From NCBI GenBank assembly GCA_013398175.1, contig VZRZ01002329.1, positions 1,732,061-1,796,060 of the forward strand: DNA of 64,000 bases. The letters run 5' to 3'. A program made the translations under genes and the position numbers. Shown here one piece after another: positions 59,601 to 61,771 of this stretch. The notes beneath the pieces were generated by a model, which saw only the letters and a program-made list of their open reading frames with translations, did not search any database and was not told where the DNA came from. How positions within the stretch are numbered: position 1 is the stretch's first letter; the number at the start of each line of letters is the position of its first letter. Origin of the DNA: Climacteris rufus. Its lineage: Eukaryota > Chordata > Aves > Passeriformes > Climacteridae.

Positions 59601-61771
59601 AATCCAATGCTTTGGATTTGCTGCAATCCCAAAACACCCATCAGTTTCATGGCATTTCCCATCTTGTACCTGGAAAACGGTGACGATGGCCCAGAGCAAG
59701 GAGTCGAAGTTCTTCCTGTCGGGCAGGGTGTCACCATCCCGCTCCGAAGCGAACTTACAGCCAAAGAGGTGCATCCCCAGGATGCTGCACAAGATGGGAA
59801 GCAAGGGCTCAACAACGGGACCACCACACAAATCAGTAATCAAACAGCAAGGCTGTCTCCTGATTTCACCTGGGCAATTCCTTTTTATGCTTTTTTTAAA
59901 AAGATGGATCCTTTGTTCGCTGACAAACATGCCTCGAGATCACGCAAAGCAGTTGTGAATTTAGGTCAAATCTGTCAAGGAGTTTCAACCAAAAAAGTAT
60001 GTCTGCTCCTTATTTTTCTTCTGCTTCATTTTTTTTAAGTCAAAACATTGTCTTTCAACATTTTCTAAACAAAATGTTTTGACTTTCTGTTTTGCAATGA
60101 CACATTTTCAGCAAAATATGCTTCAATTGAATTAGGAAGACAAAAAGGGTTTCTGTGAAATGCCTGAATAAGACATACCAGGGGACTCAAAACAGCTTTT
60201 TCAATTTTGACAAGAGAACAGAATACCTTTCATTATAGATAGATACTAAAAGAATAATCTGCTTTTCCCTGCTGTCTGCTAGTAACCTGAATAATCAAAT
60301 TATTTACAGCTCTACTGAGCACCACAGCTGCAAATGGCAGTTTTGGAGTGAAATGTCTCACTGGAAGAAGGGACAATTTTCCATGGAAGAGACTGGCTTG
60401 CTTCAGCCTTCCCAGTGCCTGCATTGCTCAAACGCCACAGTTGGCTGTAGAAGGAGAAAGGCTCCGCTCAAAATCTAGACCAAAATCTAAAAATACGGGG
60501 CTACGCCAACCCTGTTTCTAACATTTCTACTTGTCTGAAGATGAGGCCATGCAAAAGCACAAGCGCCACCATGTCTGACATTTTTTAGGAACATCGTCCT
60601 CTCCTTGGCAATATTTTTAGCACCAGGCTTTCTGATAGTTGGAAAGTAACGGGATCATTGCCTTGGGGTGATGTCAAGGAATTGTCCAGTCTCAAAGATT
60701 TTCCTTGTAAACCATTCTACAAAGGCAAAATGTCTAATTTGGCCAACTGAGAGAGTTTAGTCAGGCAAAAAACCACTGCCTCTGCTGGCCAGCAATGCTG
60801 TTCCTGGGGCCATATGGACTCTGTCATTTCCTCATCCCACCACGGGATCCCACCTGAAAAAACAGAGCAGCCTCAGGGCAGGGAACTGGAAACACTCACC
60901 TAAAGATGAAGATGAAGAGCATCAGCAACATGCAGAACGTGGCCACGTTGTCCATGGTCTTCATGAGCACGACGAGCTGGCGTTGCAGGGCTGGCATGAA
61001 GCGCACCAGCTTCAACACCCGCATGAGCCGGAAGGTGCGCAGGACCGAGAGCCCCCCGCCCTGCTGGCCCACGATCTCCCACACGCTGAGGGAGACAAAA
61101 AAGGTCAATGCAGGGTGACAGGGAAAAGCCTAATGCAAGGGCACAGAGGAGAGGAAGCCAAAGGAAGGTGAAATTCAGAGAGAAGAGTGATGGAAAGTGG
61201 GCAGAGATGCACTGCCAATGCCCGCAGCGATCTGGACTCTGTCCAGGCTTGCAAAGAGCAGAGCCCCACTTGAGTGTCAAAAATACGCCTGGAAATCAGT
61301 GACTGCAGCTGCAGGGGCAATTACAACCTTTGCATGTGCCAAAAAAACAGAGAGATACTTAATCAGGCACTGGTTGTGCCATTTGGATCCCAGACTGTCC
61401 CAGGACATGGGGACTGATAGACTTCTGCTCAGGCCTCTCTCTAAAATGACCATAAAATAATCCCAAGATATGTATTAGCAATCATGTCTAAGTGCATTAA
61501 TTACAGAGAGAAGTGTAAAGTGTCACAGGAAGGTATTTATGCCAACTCTCCATTACTTTCTGTTTAATTAAACAGCCAAATGAGGAGAAACACACATAAA
61601 GAAAGCTCAAGGTTTGTACCTAATCACCACAATGATCCCATCAAAGATGTTGTATGGATTCTTAATGTAGCCAAAAGGACCATAAACAAGGACTTTCAAC
61701 AGCATCTCCAGGGCAAACAGGCTTGTGAAGACGATGTTGCTGATCTCCAGGGCATTGGTAAGTTCCTCTGG
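2885..61771 (-). CDS. CACNA1G: CACNA1G (Cav3.1 T-type Ca2+ channel alpha-1G), partial gene, 28 exons
   Basis: This is the pore-forming alpha-1 subunit of a plasma-membrane T-type calcium channel. It passes Ca2+ near resting potential and supports pacemaking and burst firing (family knowledge). Exons seen here run from domain II S2 to the late C-tail: 4140 bp, 1380 codons, open throughout, with each junction AG/GT and in phase. Filter residues E (II), D (III) and D (IV) and the arginine-rich S4 helices are intact. The domain II turret ASERDGD, the EISKRE cassette and the SKEKQMA linker point to the G paralogue rather than H or I. Missing are exons 1-9 (N-terminus, domain I, I-II linker, IIS1), to the right of the window, and the last exon to the left. 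Exon numbers are human-style, inferred by homology and by the known cassettes 14, 26, 34 and 35. Confidence 0.97.
4420..4480. repeat. Old interspersed repeat fragment
   Basis: gactgaaggtaatgggagat and tgctattgatttcaatggga resemble an ancient amniote repeat (aatgggagttttgccattgacttcaatggg). Short and diverged. Confidence 0.4.
5361..5460. repeat. 20-bp minisatellite, five copies
   Basis: Five contiguous 20-bp units of the form ttgcaagttgtggagggact. Copies 1 and 4 share ttgtaaattg and copies 2 and 5 share ttgcaagttg, giving an A-B-C-A-B order that suggests a 60-bp higher-order duplication. It ends 144 bp downstream of exon 36's donor. Confidence 0.9.
5605..5794 (-). CDS. CACNA1G: CACNA1G exon 36: C-tail
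   Basis: 190 bp, phase 0 in and phase 1 out. It begins [20 protein letters not shown], then the conserved [18 protein letters not shown] (mammals [18 protein letters not shown]), then a bird-specific Pro/Ser segment ending HKSQS and the first base of Gly. [10 protein letters not shown] contains basophilic kinase-like sites (inference). Acceptor cttcccctcag, donor G|gtaccc. Confidence 0.94.
5795..8905 (-). other. CACNA1G: Intron 35
   Basis: 3111 bp. Contains poly-A (7519-7536), a long poly-T with an ambiguous base (8548-8630) and AT-rich old-repeat-like sequence around 7440-7610. No exon seen. Confidence 0.88.
8548..8630. repeat. Long poly-T with an ambiguous base
   Basis: Interrupted T runs to 8609, then AT-rich sequence with an n at 8625 (aaaanttttt). 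Length and flanks are likely assembly-uncertain. Confidence 0.85.
8906..9040 (-). CDS. CACNA1G: CACNA1G exon 35: C-tail cassette
   Basis: 135 bp, 45 codons, phase 0 at both ends: [33 protein letters not shown], ending LLNSLESN. It closely matches mammalian exon 35 ([18 protein letters not shown]...). Acceptor ctcccttttag-type (ccctttag|ATCCC), donor AAT|gtacat (weak). It is in-frame skippable alone or with exon 34 (together 276 bp). Confidence 0.92.
9786..9842. repeat. 30-bp direct repeat, two copies
   Basis: gagcaatcccaagctgggaa and gagcaatcccaaactgggaa head two adjacent units of about 30 bp. Confidence 0.75.
10826..11042. repeat. AT-rich old DNA-transposon-like repeat
   Basis: Opens gtcaaaacattttgttggaa and ends gacaaaaaattttcaaccag. 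The first phrase is shared with 60039-60083. Interrupted by a G-rich patch. Looks like a decayed non-autonomous element; inference only. Confidence 0.35.
12124..12264 (-). CDS. CACNA1G: CACNA1G exon 34: C-tail cassette
   Basis: 141 bp, 47 codons, phase 0 at both ends. [29 protein letters not shown], then a diverged [18 protein letters not shown]. The first 28 residues match the mammalian exon 34 peptide ([13 protein letters not shown]...). Acceptor ccctcctag, donor CAG|gttaat (weak). Upstream on the transcript is a long pyrimidine-rich region and a UGCAUG. In mammals this exon is optional, and skipping here keeps frame. Confidence 0.9.
12283..12288 (-). promoter_or_regulatory. CACNA1G: UGCAUG upstream of exon 34
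   Basis: catgca on plus, 19 nt before exon 34 in the transcript and next to the CU repeat. An RBFOX-type site at this position usually represses; inference. Confidence 0.4.
12288..12311. repeat. (GA)12 microsatellite, (CU)n on the transcript
   Basis: Twelve GA units on plus, 24 bp upstream (transcript sense) of exon 34. On the pre-mRNA it reads CUCUCU..., a PTB-type binding sequence. Confidence 0.9.
12519..12704 (-). other. Possible unannotated exon upstream of exon 34
   Basis: A 61-codon open stretch plus TGA, following cagtag, with the coding-like core [19 protein letters not shown] and then [15 protein letters not shown]. Third codon positions are overwhelmingly G or C, in contrast to the surrounding intron, and CpGs are frequent. 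In another frame, tgtag|AAG to CCT|gtaatg (12554-12694) is a 141-bp in-frame cassette, but its peptide is Arg-rich and less protein-like. I do not recognise either peptide. If the first frame is used after exon 33 it would truncate the channel. Confidence 0.3.
14552..14896 (-). CDS. CACNA1G: CACNA1G exon 33: domain IV S6 and proximal C-tail
   Basis: 345 bp, 115 codons, phase 0 at both ends. [19 protein letters not shown] precedes IVS6 ([23 protein letters not shown]). A charged helix follows ([20 protein letters not shown]), then [13 protein letters not shown]. The last 40 codons ([10 protein letters not shown] through SQLSLAYHM) diverge strongly from mammals but keep length and Ser/Pro content. 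The end at CATATG|gtgaga is chosen because YHM-ERHLFD then parallels mammalian HPT-DRQLFD. An earlier in-frame AAG|gtggat was judged weaker. Confidence 0.94.
15056..15177 (-). CDS. CACNA1G: CACNA1G exon 32: domain IV turret and selectivity filter
   Basis: 122 bp. Two bases complete Glu, then [40 protein letters not shown]. The Asp of GDNW is the domain IV filter residue, the second Asp of EEDD. The turret cysteines are conserved. Acceptor ggtcccgcag, donor AAG|gtaaat. One substitution against mammals in CDDTHPC (D for E). Confidence 0.97.
15178..15254 (-). other. CACNA1G: Intron 31, 77-bp G-rich mini-intron
   Basis: Between exons 31 and 32, gtgagt to cccgcag. The transcript strand carries five runs of three or more G (plus 15203-15237), the kind of G-triplet content known to support splicing of very short introns and possibly a G-quadruplex. 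Confidence 0.93.
15255..15333 (-). CDS. CACNA1G: CACNA1G exon 31: domain IV S5
   Basis: 79 bp, phase 0 in and phase 1 out: [20 protein letters not shown] then ELFGDL and the first base of Glu. This is helix IVS5. Acceptor ctcttttcag, donor G|gtgagt. The following intron is only 77 bp. Confidence 0.97.
15606..15676 (-). CDS. CACNA1G: CACNA1G exon 30: domain IV S4 end and S4-S5 linker
   Basis: 71 bp. Two bases complete Val, then [20 protein letters not shown] and LPQ, phase 0 out. It carries the last S4 lysines and the amphipathic S4-S5 linker. Acceptor ttttccacag, donor CAG|gtaacc. Confidence 0.96.
15677..16843 (-). other. CACNA1G: Intron 29
   Basis: 1167 bp, nothing recognised. Confidence 0.9.
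16844..16977 (-). CDS. CACNA1G: CACNA1G exon 29: domain IV S3 and S4
   Basis: 134 bp, phase 2 in and phase 1 out. It reads [20 protein letters not shown] (IVS3), the S3-S4 loop [10 protein letters not shown], which contains an NAS sequon, and the start of IVS4 ([14 protein letters not shown]). Four S4 arginines are visible. Acceptor ttgtctccag, donor G|gtgaga. Confidence 0.97.
16978..18037 (-). other. CACNA1G: Intron 28
   Basis: 1060 bp. A tiny direct repeat (cacactctgggt twice, about 17502-17530); otherwise nothing. Confidence 0.9.
18038..18147 (-). CDS. CACNA1G: CACNA1G exon 28: domain IV S2
   Basis: 110 bp, phase 0 in and phase 2 out. It encodes [20 protein letters not shown] (IVS2), then [16 protein letters not shown] and part of Arg. 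Acceptor acatcccag, donor AG|gtaaca. Conserved with mammals except for minor hydrophobic swaps. Confidence 0.96.
18148..20464 (-). other. CACNA1G: Intron 27
   Basis: 2317 bp; unique sequence, no exon or repeat recognised. Confidence 0.88.
20465..20616 (-). CDS. CACNA1G: CACNA1G exon 27: domain IV S1
   Basis: 152 bp. Two bases (AA) complete Glu or Lys, then [29 protein letters not shown] and IVS1 ([14 protein letters not shown]), ending EHYQQPK in phase 0. Acceptor cccgctgcag, donor AAG|gtactg. The [16 protein letters not shown] start is a T-type signature and confirms the exon 25/26 phases. Confidence 0.97.
20617..26424 (-). other. CACNA1G: Intron 26
   Basis: 5808 bp. It contains a (CA)n stretch (24613-24641), poly-A runs (24471-24482, 26097-26142) and AT-rich unique sequence. 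No exon seen. Confidence 0.88.
24613..24641. repeat. (CA)n microsatellite
   Basis: Interrupted CA-dinucleotide stretch in intron 26. Confidence 0.85.
26425..26475 (-). CDS. CACNA1G: CACNA1G exon 26: 17-aa III-IV linker cassette
   Basis: 51 bp, phase 1 at both ends, reading [17 protein letters not shown], or with N first if exon 25 is short. It matches mammalian exon 26 (DLMLDDVIASGSSASAAS) but is one codon shorter. Acceptor gatcttttag-type (cttttag|ATCTA), donor G|gtactg. It lies alone in 8.3 kb between exons 25 and 27 and is too short to show as a plain reading frame. In-frame skipping joins exon 25 to 27. In mammals its inclusion alters gating and is tissue-regulated. Confidence 0.9.
26476..28933 (-). 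other. CACNA1G: Intron 25
   Basis: 2458 bp between alternative-donor exon 25 and cassette exon 26. Four UGCAUG elements on the transcript strand (28803, 28741, 28106, 26982 starts on plus). No other feature. Confidence 0.88.
28741..28808 (-). promoter_or_regulatory. CACNA1G: Two UGCAUG elements downstream of exon 25
   Basis: catgca on plus at 28741-28746 and 28803-28808, i.e. UGCAUG in the pre-mRNA, 188 and 126 nt past the long exon 25 donor. RBFOX proteins bind UGCAUG; downstream sites usually promote use of the upstream exon or donor. Regulation is inferred. Confidence 0.45.
28934..29147 (-). CDS. CACNA1G: CACNA1G exon 25 (long form): domain III S6 and III-IV linker
   Basis: 214 bp, phase 0 in and phase 1 out. 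It encodes [12 protein letters not shown]6 ([25 protein letters not shown]), then a charged helix [30 protein letters not shown] and SKEKQMA. The chosen end, GCTG|gtcggt, follows the mammalian phase, so that G joins exon 26 (Asp) or exon 27 (Glu). A better donor (A|gtaagg) lies 21 bp inside the exon. The exon is also open for two codons past the donor before TAG. Confidence 0.94.
28953..28954 (-). promoter_or_regulatory. CACNA1G: Alternative 5' splice site within exon 25
   Basis: AGGA|gtaagg on the minus strand, six of six intronic consensus-like bases, against GCTG|gtcggt for the distal donor 21 bp downstream. It decides inclusion of SKEKQMA. Confidence 0.75.
28955..29147 (-). CDS. CACNA1G: CACNA1G exon 25 (short form), alternative 5' splice site
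   Basis: 193-bp alternative of exon 25 ending at AGGA|gtaagg. It drops the seven residues SKEKQMA and leaves the same phase (1). The joint codon then becomes Asn with exon 26 or Lys with exon 27. Mammalian Cav3.1 uses exactly this donor pair (KKRR-K-AQCK versus [16 protein letters not shown], as I recall it). The intronic donor matches consensus better than the distal one. Use in this species is inferred, not shown. Confidence 0.8.
29148..29729 (-). other. CACNA1G: Intron 24
   Basis: 582 bp, nothing recognised. Confidence 0.9.
29730..29819 (-). CDS. CACNA1G: CACNA1G exon 24: domain III selectivity filter
   Basis: 90 bp, 30 codons, phase 0: [20 protein letters not shown] then [10 protein letters not shown]. 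The Asp of KDGW is the domain III filter residue, Asp in T-type channels and Glu in high-voltage-activated channels. This identifies the T-type family directly. Acceptor gtgcttctag, donor CAG|gtacag. Confidence 0.97.
29820..30429 (-). other. CACNA1G: Intron 23
   Basis: 610 bp, nothing recognised. Confidence 0.9.
30430..30555 (-). CDS. CACNA1G: CACNA1G exon 23: domain III turret and P-helix
   Basis: 126 bp, 42 codons, phase 0 at both ends: [42 protein letters not shown]. It is the extracellular loop after IIIS5 with an N-linked glycosylation sequon (NIT), two cysteines for a loop disulphide (inference) and the start of the pore helix. Acceptor gttttgcag, donor CAG|gtatta. Confidence 0.96.
30556..33216 (-). 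other. CACNA1G: Intron 22
   Basis: 2661 bp. It holds a short CR1 tail (33021-33098); otherwise AT-rich and unique. Confidence 0.9.
33021..33098 (-). mobile_element. CR1 LINE 3' tail fragment
   Basis: Begins with the CR1 3' octamer-like atcatagattcatagag, followed by ttggattggaagggacctt and a degenerate gcaataagcaggga. Reading from its 3' end at the left, the element lies on the minus strand. About 80 bp remain, a typical heavily 5'-truncated avian CR1. Confidence 0.8.
33217..33343 (-). CDS. CACNA1G: CACNA1G exon 22: domain III S4-S5 linker and S5
   Basis: 127 bp. The first base completes Arg, then [20 protein letters not shown] (S4-S5 linker), PIGN, and IIIS5 ([18 protein letters not shown]). 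Phase 0 out with donor CAG|gtgagt; acceptor tccctacag. CR1 fragments of the same orientation lie on both sides, about 120 bp downstream and 450 bp upstream in transcript terms. Confidence 0.96.
33793..34010 (-). mobile_element. CR1 LINE 3' tail fragment
   Basis: About 220 bp with the avian CR1 3' signature: agaatcacagaatggtttgg, ggttggaagggaccttaaag, ccaaccccctgcaatgagca, gatggggcatctatcacctc and gggcaacctgtgccagtg. The 3' end is at the left, so it is on the minus strand, like the gene. 5'-truncated. Confidence 0.92.
36200..36260. repeat. Old interspersed repeat fragment
   Basis: gggcctgatccaacactgag followed by gcaagtccatgcaaagattcc resembles the ancient repeat phrase gggcctgatccaa...agtcaatggaaagattcc. 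Short and diverged. Confidence 0.4.
39636..39820 (-). CDS. CACNA1G: CACNA1G exon 21: domain III S3-S4
   Basis: 185 bp, phase 0 in and phase 2 out. It reads [19 protein letters not shown], then IIIS3 ([18 protein letters not shown]) and the IIIS4 sensor ([18 protein letters not shown]), in which Arg recurs every third position. In mammals the fifth and sixth residues are GW; here they are GL, encoded by TTG rather than TGG. Cav3.2 also has Leu there, so the change is probably tolerated. Acceptor gtccgggcag, donor AG|gtaagt. Confidence 0.97.
39821..40700 (-). other. CACNA1G: Intron 20
   Basis: 880 bp. A large part (about 40385-40545) looks like an old amniote interspersed repeat, listed separately. 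Confidence 0.9.
40385..40545. repeat. Old amniote interspersed repeat fragment
   Basis: Contains gttaagcatgtgctcaagag, ctttgctgaatagggaggga and ctcctataatggtgtaaatc. These phrases recur in many amniote genomes as ancient dispersed repeats (recognised by pattern, family unnamed). Confidence 0.5.
40701..40769 (-). CDS. CACNA1G: CACNA1G exon 20: domain III S2
   Basis: 69 bp, 23 codons, phase 0 at both ends: [20 protein letters not shown] then TVK. It is helix IIIS2, with the conserved acidic residue of the voltage-sensor charge-transfer region in FLTEM. Acceptor tttttcatag, donor AAG|gtaaat. It is short but essential: skipping it would remove a transmembrane helix, so it is constitutive by family logic. 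Confidence 0.95.
40770..43595 (-). other. CACNA1G: Intron 19
   Basis: 2826 bp. It contains a tRNA-derived SINE relic (41341-41423) and a C-rich patch (41034-41104). No exon seen. Confidence 0.88.
41341..41423 (-). mobile_element. tRNA-derived SINE relic
   Basis: On the minus strand it starts ggtctggtggatagtgcagg, with ggactggg next. It continues to a degraded B box (gggcttcacgcc) and gtggctttgggtgag. This order matches the tRNA-like head of old amniote SINEs (tggtctagtgga...ggactggg...ccttgggcaagt). The A-box-like tggtctggtgg is visible. Old and decayed; the family name is not certain. Confidence 0.55.
43596..43719 (-). CDS. CACNA1G: CACNA1G exon 19: domain III S1
   Basis: 124 bp. The first base completes Arg, then [18 protein letters not shown] and helix IIIS1 ([13 protein letters not shown]), ending [10 protein letters not shown] in phase 0. 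Acceptor ctctcggcag, donor GCT|gtgagt. Nearly identical to mammalian Cav3.1, with M for L at the fourth residue and N for H at the sixth. Confidence 0.96.
43720..44815 (-). other. CACNA1G: Intron 18
   Basis: 1096 bp, nothing recognised. Confidence 0.9.
44816..44916 (-). CDS. CACNA1G: CACNA1G exon 18: end of II-III linker, start of domain III
   Basis: 101 bp, phase 0 in and phase 2 out. It encodes [33 protein letters not shown] and the first two bases of Arg. The [10 protein letters not shown] amphipathic segment and WSIYIF just before IIIS1 are family-conserved. Acceptor ccctctag, donor AG|gtaagg. It is separated from exon 17 by a 5.5-kb intron. Confidence 0.96.
44917..50418 (-). other. CACNA1G: Intron 17
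   Basis: 5502 bp. Homopolymers (poly-A 50090-50104, T-rich 45330-45356), otherwise unique sequence. No exon or recognisable mobile element seen. Confidence 0.88.
50419..50865 (-). CDS. CACNA1G: CACNA1G exon 17: Ser/Arg-rich II-III linker
   Basis: 447 bp, 149 codons, phase 0 at both ends. It begins [17 protein letters not shown] and continues through repeated RRSS and SLKRR clusters (possible kinase sites, inference), [11 protein letters not shown], an acidic Ser stretch ([14 protein letters not shown]), and [19 protein letters not shown] and the acidic end [14 protein letters not shown] follow. Order and motifs match mammalian Cav3.1. Acceptor ctgtccttcccgcag is strong, with a CTGAT branch-point candidate 29 nt upstream. 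Donor ATG|gtaaga. The exon lies in a CpG-dense block. Confidence 0.93.
50866..50994 (-). other. CACNA1G: Intron 16, 129-bp mini-intron inside linker exon
   Basis: Begins CCG|gtactc and ends with a pyrimidine tract and cccgcag; a CTGAT branch-point candidate has its A at 50895, 29 nt from the acceptor. Length is divisible by three and there is no stop, so retention would add 43 residues ([10 protein letters not shown]... to LSFPQ). Removal restores [14 protein letters not shown], matching mammals. Confidence 0.75.
50995..51179 (-). CDS. CACNA1G: CACNA1G exon 16: II-III linker, first part of split linker exon
   Basis: 185 bp. Two bases complete a Leu codon, then 61 codons: [32 protein letters not shown] and on to [21 protein letters not shown] is a conserved Cav3.1 linker motif. 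I end the exon at CCG|gtactc because joining KSP to [11 protein letters not shown] across the next 129 bp reproduces the mammalian sequence without an insertion. If that intron is not removed, this exon and the next form one 761-bp exon (50419-51179). Very GC- and CpG-rich. Confidence 0.8.
51180..51786 (-). other. CACNA1G: Intron 15
   Basis: 607 bp. Nothing recognised apart from a strong donor-like site near 51430 with no matching acceptor. Confidence 0.9.
51787..51880 (-). CDS. CACNA1G: CACNA1G exon 15: II-III linker
   Basis: 94 bp, phase 0 in and phase 1 out. It encodes [20 protein letters not shown] and then [11 protein letters not shown], rich in Ser, Asp and Glu, aligned with mammalian GDANKSESEPDFF. 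This is cytoplasmic linker with no membrane segment. The acceptor is tttgctccag and the donor T|gtgagt is strong. Confidence 0.93.
51881..54619 (-). other. CACNA1G: Intron 14
   Basis: 2739 bp between exons 14 and 15. Several short open frames on both strands without splice context; no repeat recognised. Confidence 0.88.
54620..54688 (-). CDS. CACNA1G: CACNA1G exon 14: 23-aa II-III linker cassette
   Basis: 69 bp, phase 0 at both ends, encoding [20 protein letters not shown] followed by SSG. It matches the known alternatively included 23-residue exon 14 of mammalian Cav3.1 at all but a few positions. Skipping keeps the frame (QTE to GDASKS). The acceptor sits behind an exceptionally C-rich tract on the transcript strand (54701-54736). 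The donor GGG|gtacgt is moderate. Inference: inclusion is regulated, as in mammals. Confidence 0.93.
54701..54736 (-). promoter_or_regulatory. CACNA1G: Poly-C tract before cassette exon 14
   Basis: On plus: 11 G, 6 G, then G4 and G4 runs; on the transcript C runs ending 12 nt before the acceptor of exon 14. It acts as the polypyrimidine tract and could bind poly-C-binding proteins. The plus strand has G-quadruplex potential. Confidence 0.5.
57697..57762. repeat. 33-bp tandem duplication
   Basis: Two adjacent 33-bp copies starting gggcaagggaacattttgct, differing at two positions (a/c in the middle, final t/c). A young duplication in intron 13. Confidence 0.9.
58876..59031 (-). CDS. CACNA1G: CACNA1G exon 13: domain II selectivity filter and S6
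   Basis: 156 bp, exactly 52 codons, phase 0 at both ends. It opens [14 protein letters not shown]; the Glu of QEDW is the domain II member of the EEDD filter ring that defines T-type channels. IIS6 follows ([16 protein letters not shown]) and the exon ends QTE, where mammals have QAE. The donor is GAG|gtaatg. It can be joined in frame either to exon 14 or directly to exon 15, as expected if exon 14 is an optional cassette. Confidence 0.97.
59032..59669 (-). other. CACNA1G: Intron 12
   Basis: 638 bp, nothing recognised. Confidence 0.9.
59670..59784 (-). CDS. CACNA1G: CACNA1G exon 12: domain II S5 end, turret and P-helix
   Basis: 115 bp, phase 2 in and phase 0 out (CAG|gtacaa). It encodes [12 protein letters not shown], the extracellular turret with [12 protein letters not shown], and the pore helix [14 protein letters not shown]. 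As I recall the family, the turret ASERDGD is specific to Cav3.1, whereas Cav3.2 and Cav3.3 carry a TDTGDT-type turret; this is one of the best paralogue discriminators in the window. The filter glutamate itself is on the next exon. Confidence 0.97.
59785..60899 (-). other. CACNA1G: Intron 11
   Basis: 1115 bp. It contains an AT-rich inverted repeat (60039-60083) listed separately; otherwise nothing recognised. Confidence 0.9.
60039..60083. repeat. Inverted repeat, 11-bp arms
   Basis: gtcaaaacatt (60039-60049) and its exact reverse complement aatgttttgac (60073-60083), separated by 23 bp. Possibly a relic of a MITE-like element. Confidence 0.6.
60900..61085 (-). CDS. CACNA1G: CACNA1G exon 11: domain II S3-S4-S5
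   Basis: 186 bp. The first base completes the split Ser codon, then [11 protein letters not shown]. It carries the rest of IIS3, the IIS4 voltage sensor with Arg/Lys every third residue ([17 protein letters not shown]), the S4-S5 linker ([15 protein letters not shown]) and most of IIS5 ([16 protein letters not shown]). It ends AG|gtgagt, a strong donor. S4 moves with membrane potential and the linker passes the movement to the pore (family knowledge). The acceptor is ctccctcag. GC-rich relative to the flanking introns. Confidence 0.97.
   Translation of the reverse strand, partial: RVGDRGPAGRGALGPAHLPAHAGVEAGALHASPATPARRAHEDHGQRGHVLHVADALHLHL
61086..61619 (-). other. CACNA1G: Intron 10
   Basis: 534 bp between exons 10 and 11; unique sequence, nothing recognised. 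Confidence 0.9.
61620..61771 (-). CDS. CACNA1G: CACNA1G exon 10: domain II S2 to S3
   Basis: 152 bp, starts in phase 0 ([12 protein letters not shown]) after acceptor ccccag and ends after two bases of a Ser codon (AG|gtacaa). It encodes transmembrane helix IIS2 (residues about 7-30 of the exon, [18 protein letters not shown]) and the first half of IIS3 ([13 protein letters not shown]). In the family these helices form part of the domain II voltage-sensing module. [12 protein letters not shown] between the helices is much closer to Cav3.1 than to Cav3.3. The preceding exon (IIS1) is not in the window; the frame is fixed by the next exon. Confidence 0.96.

Noticed and set aside
59226..60038. 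270-residue plus-strand frame
   Set aside because: Antisense shadow over exon 12 and its introns; no gene features.
2885..61771. Assignment to CACNA1H or CACNA1I
   Set aside because: Domain II turret ASERDGD, exon 14 EISKRE cassette, exon 25/26 linker peptides and the [10 protein letters not shown] tail motif are Cav3.1-type.
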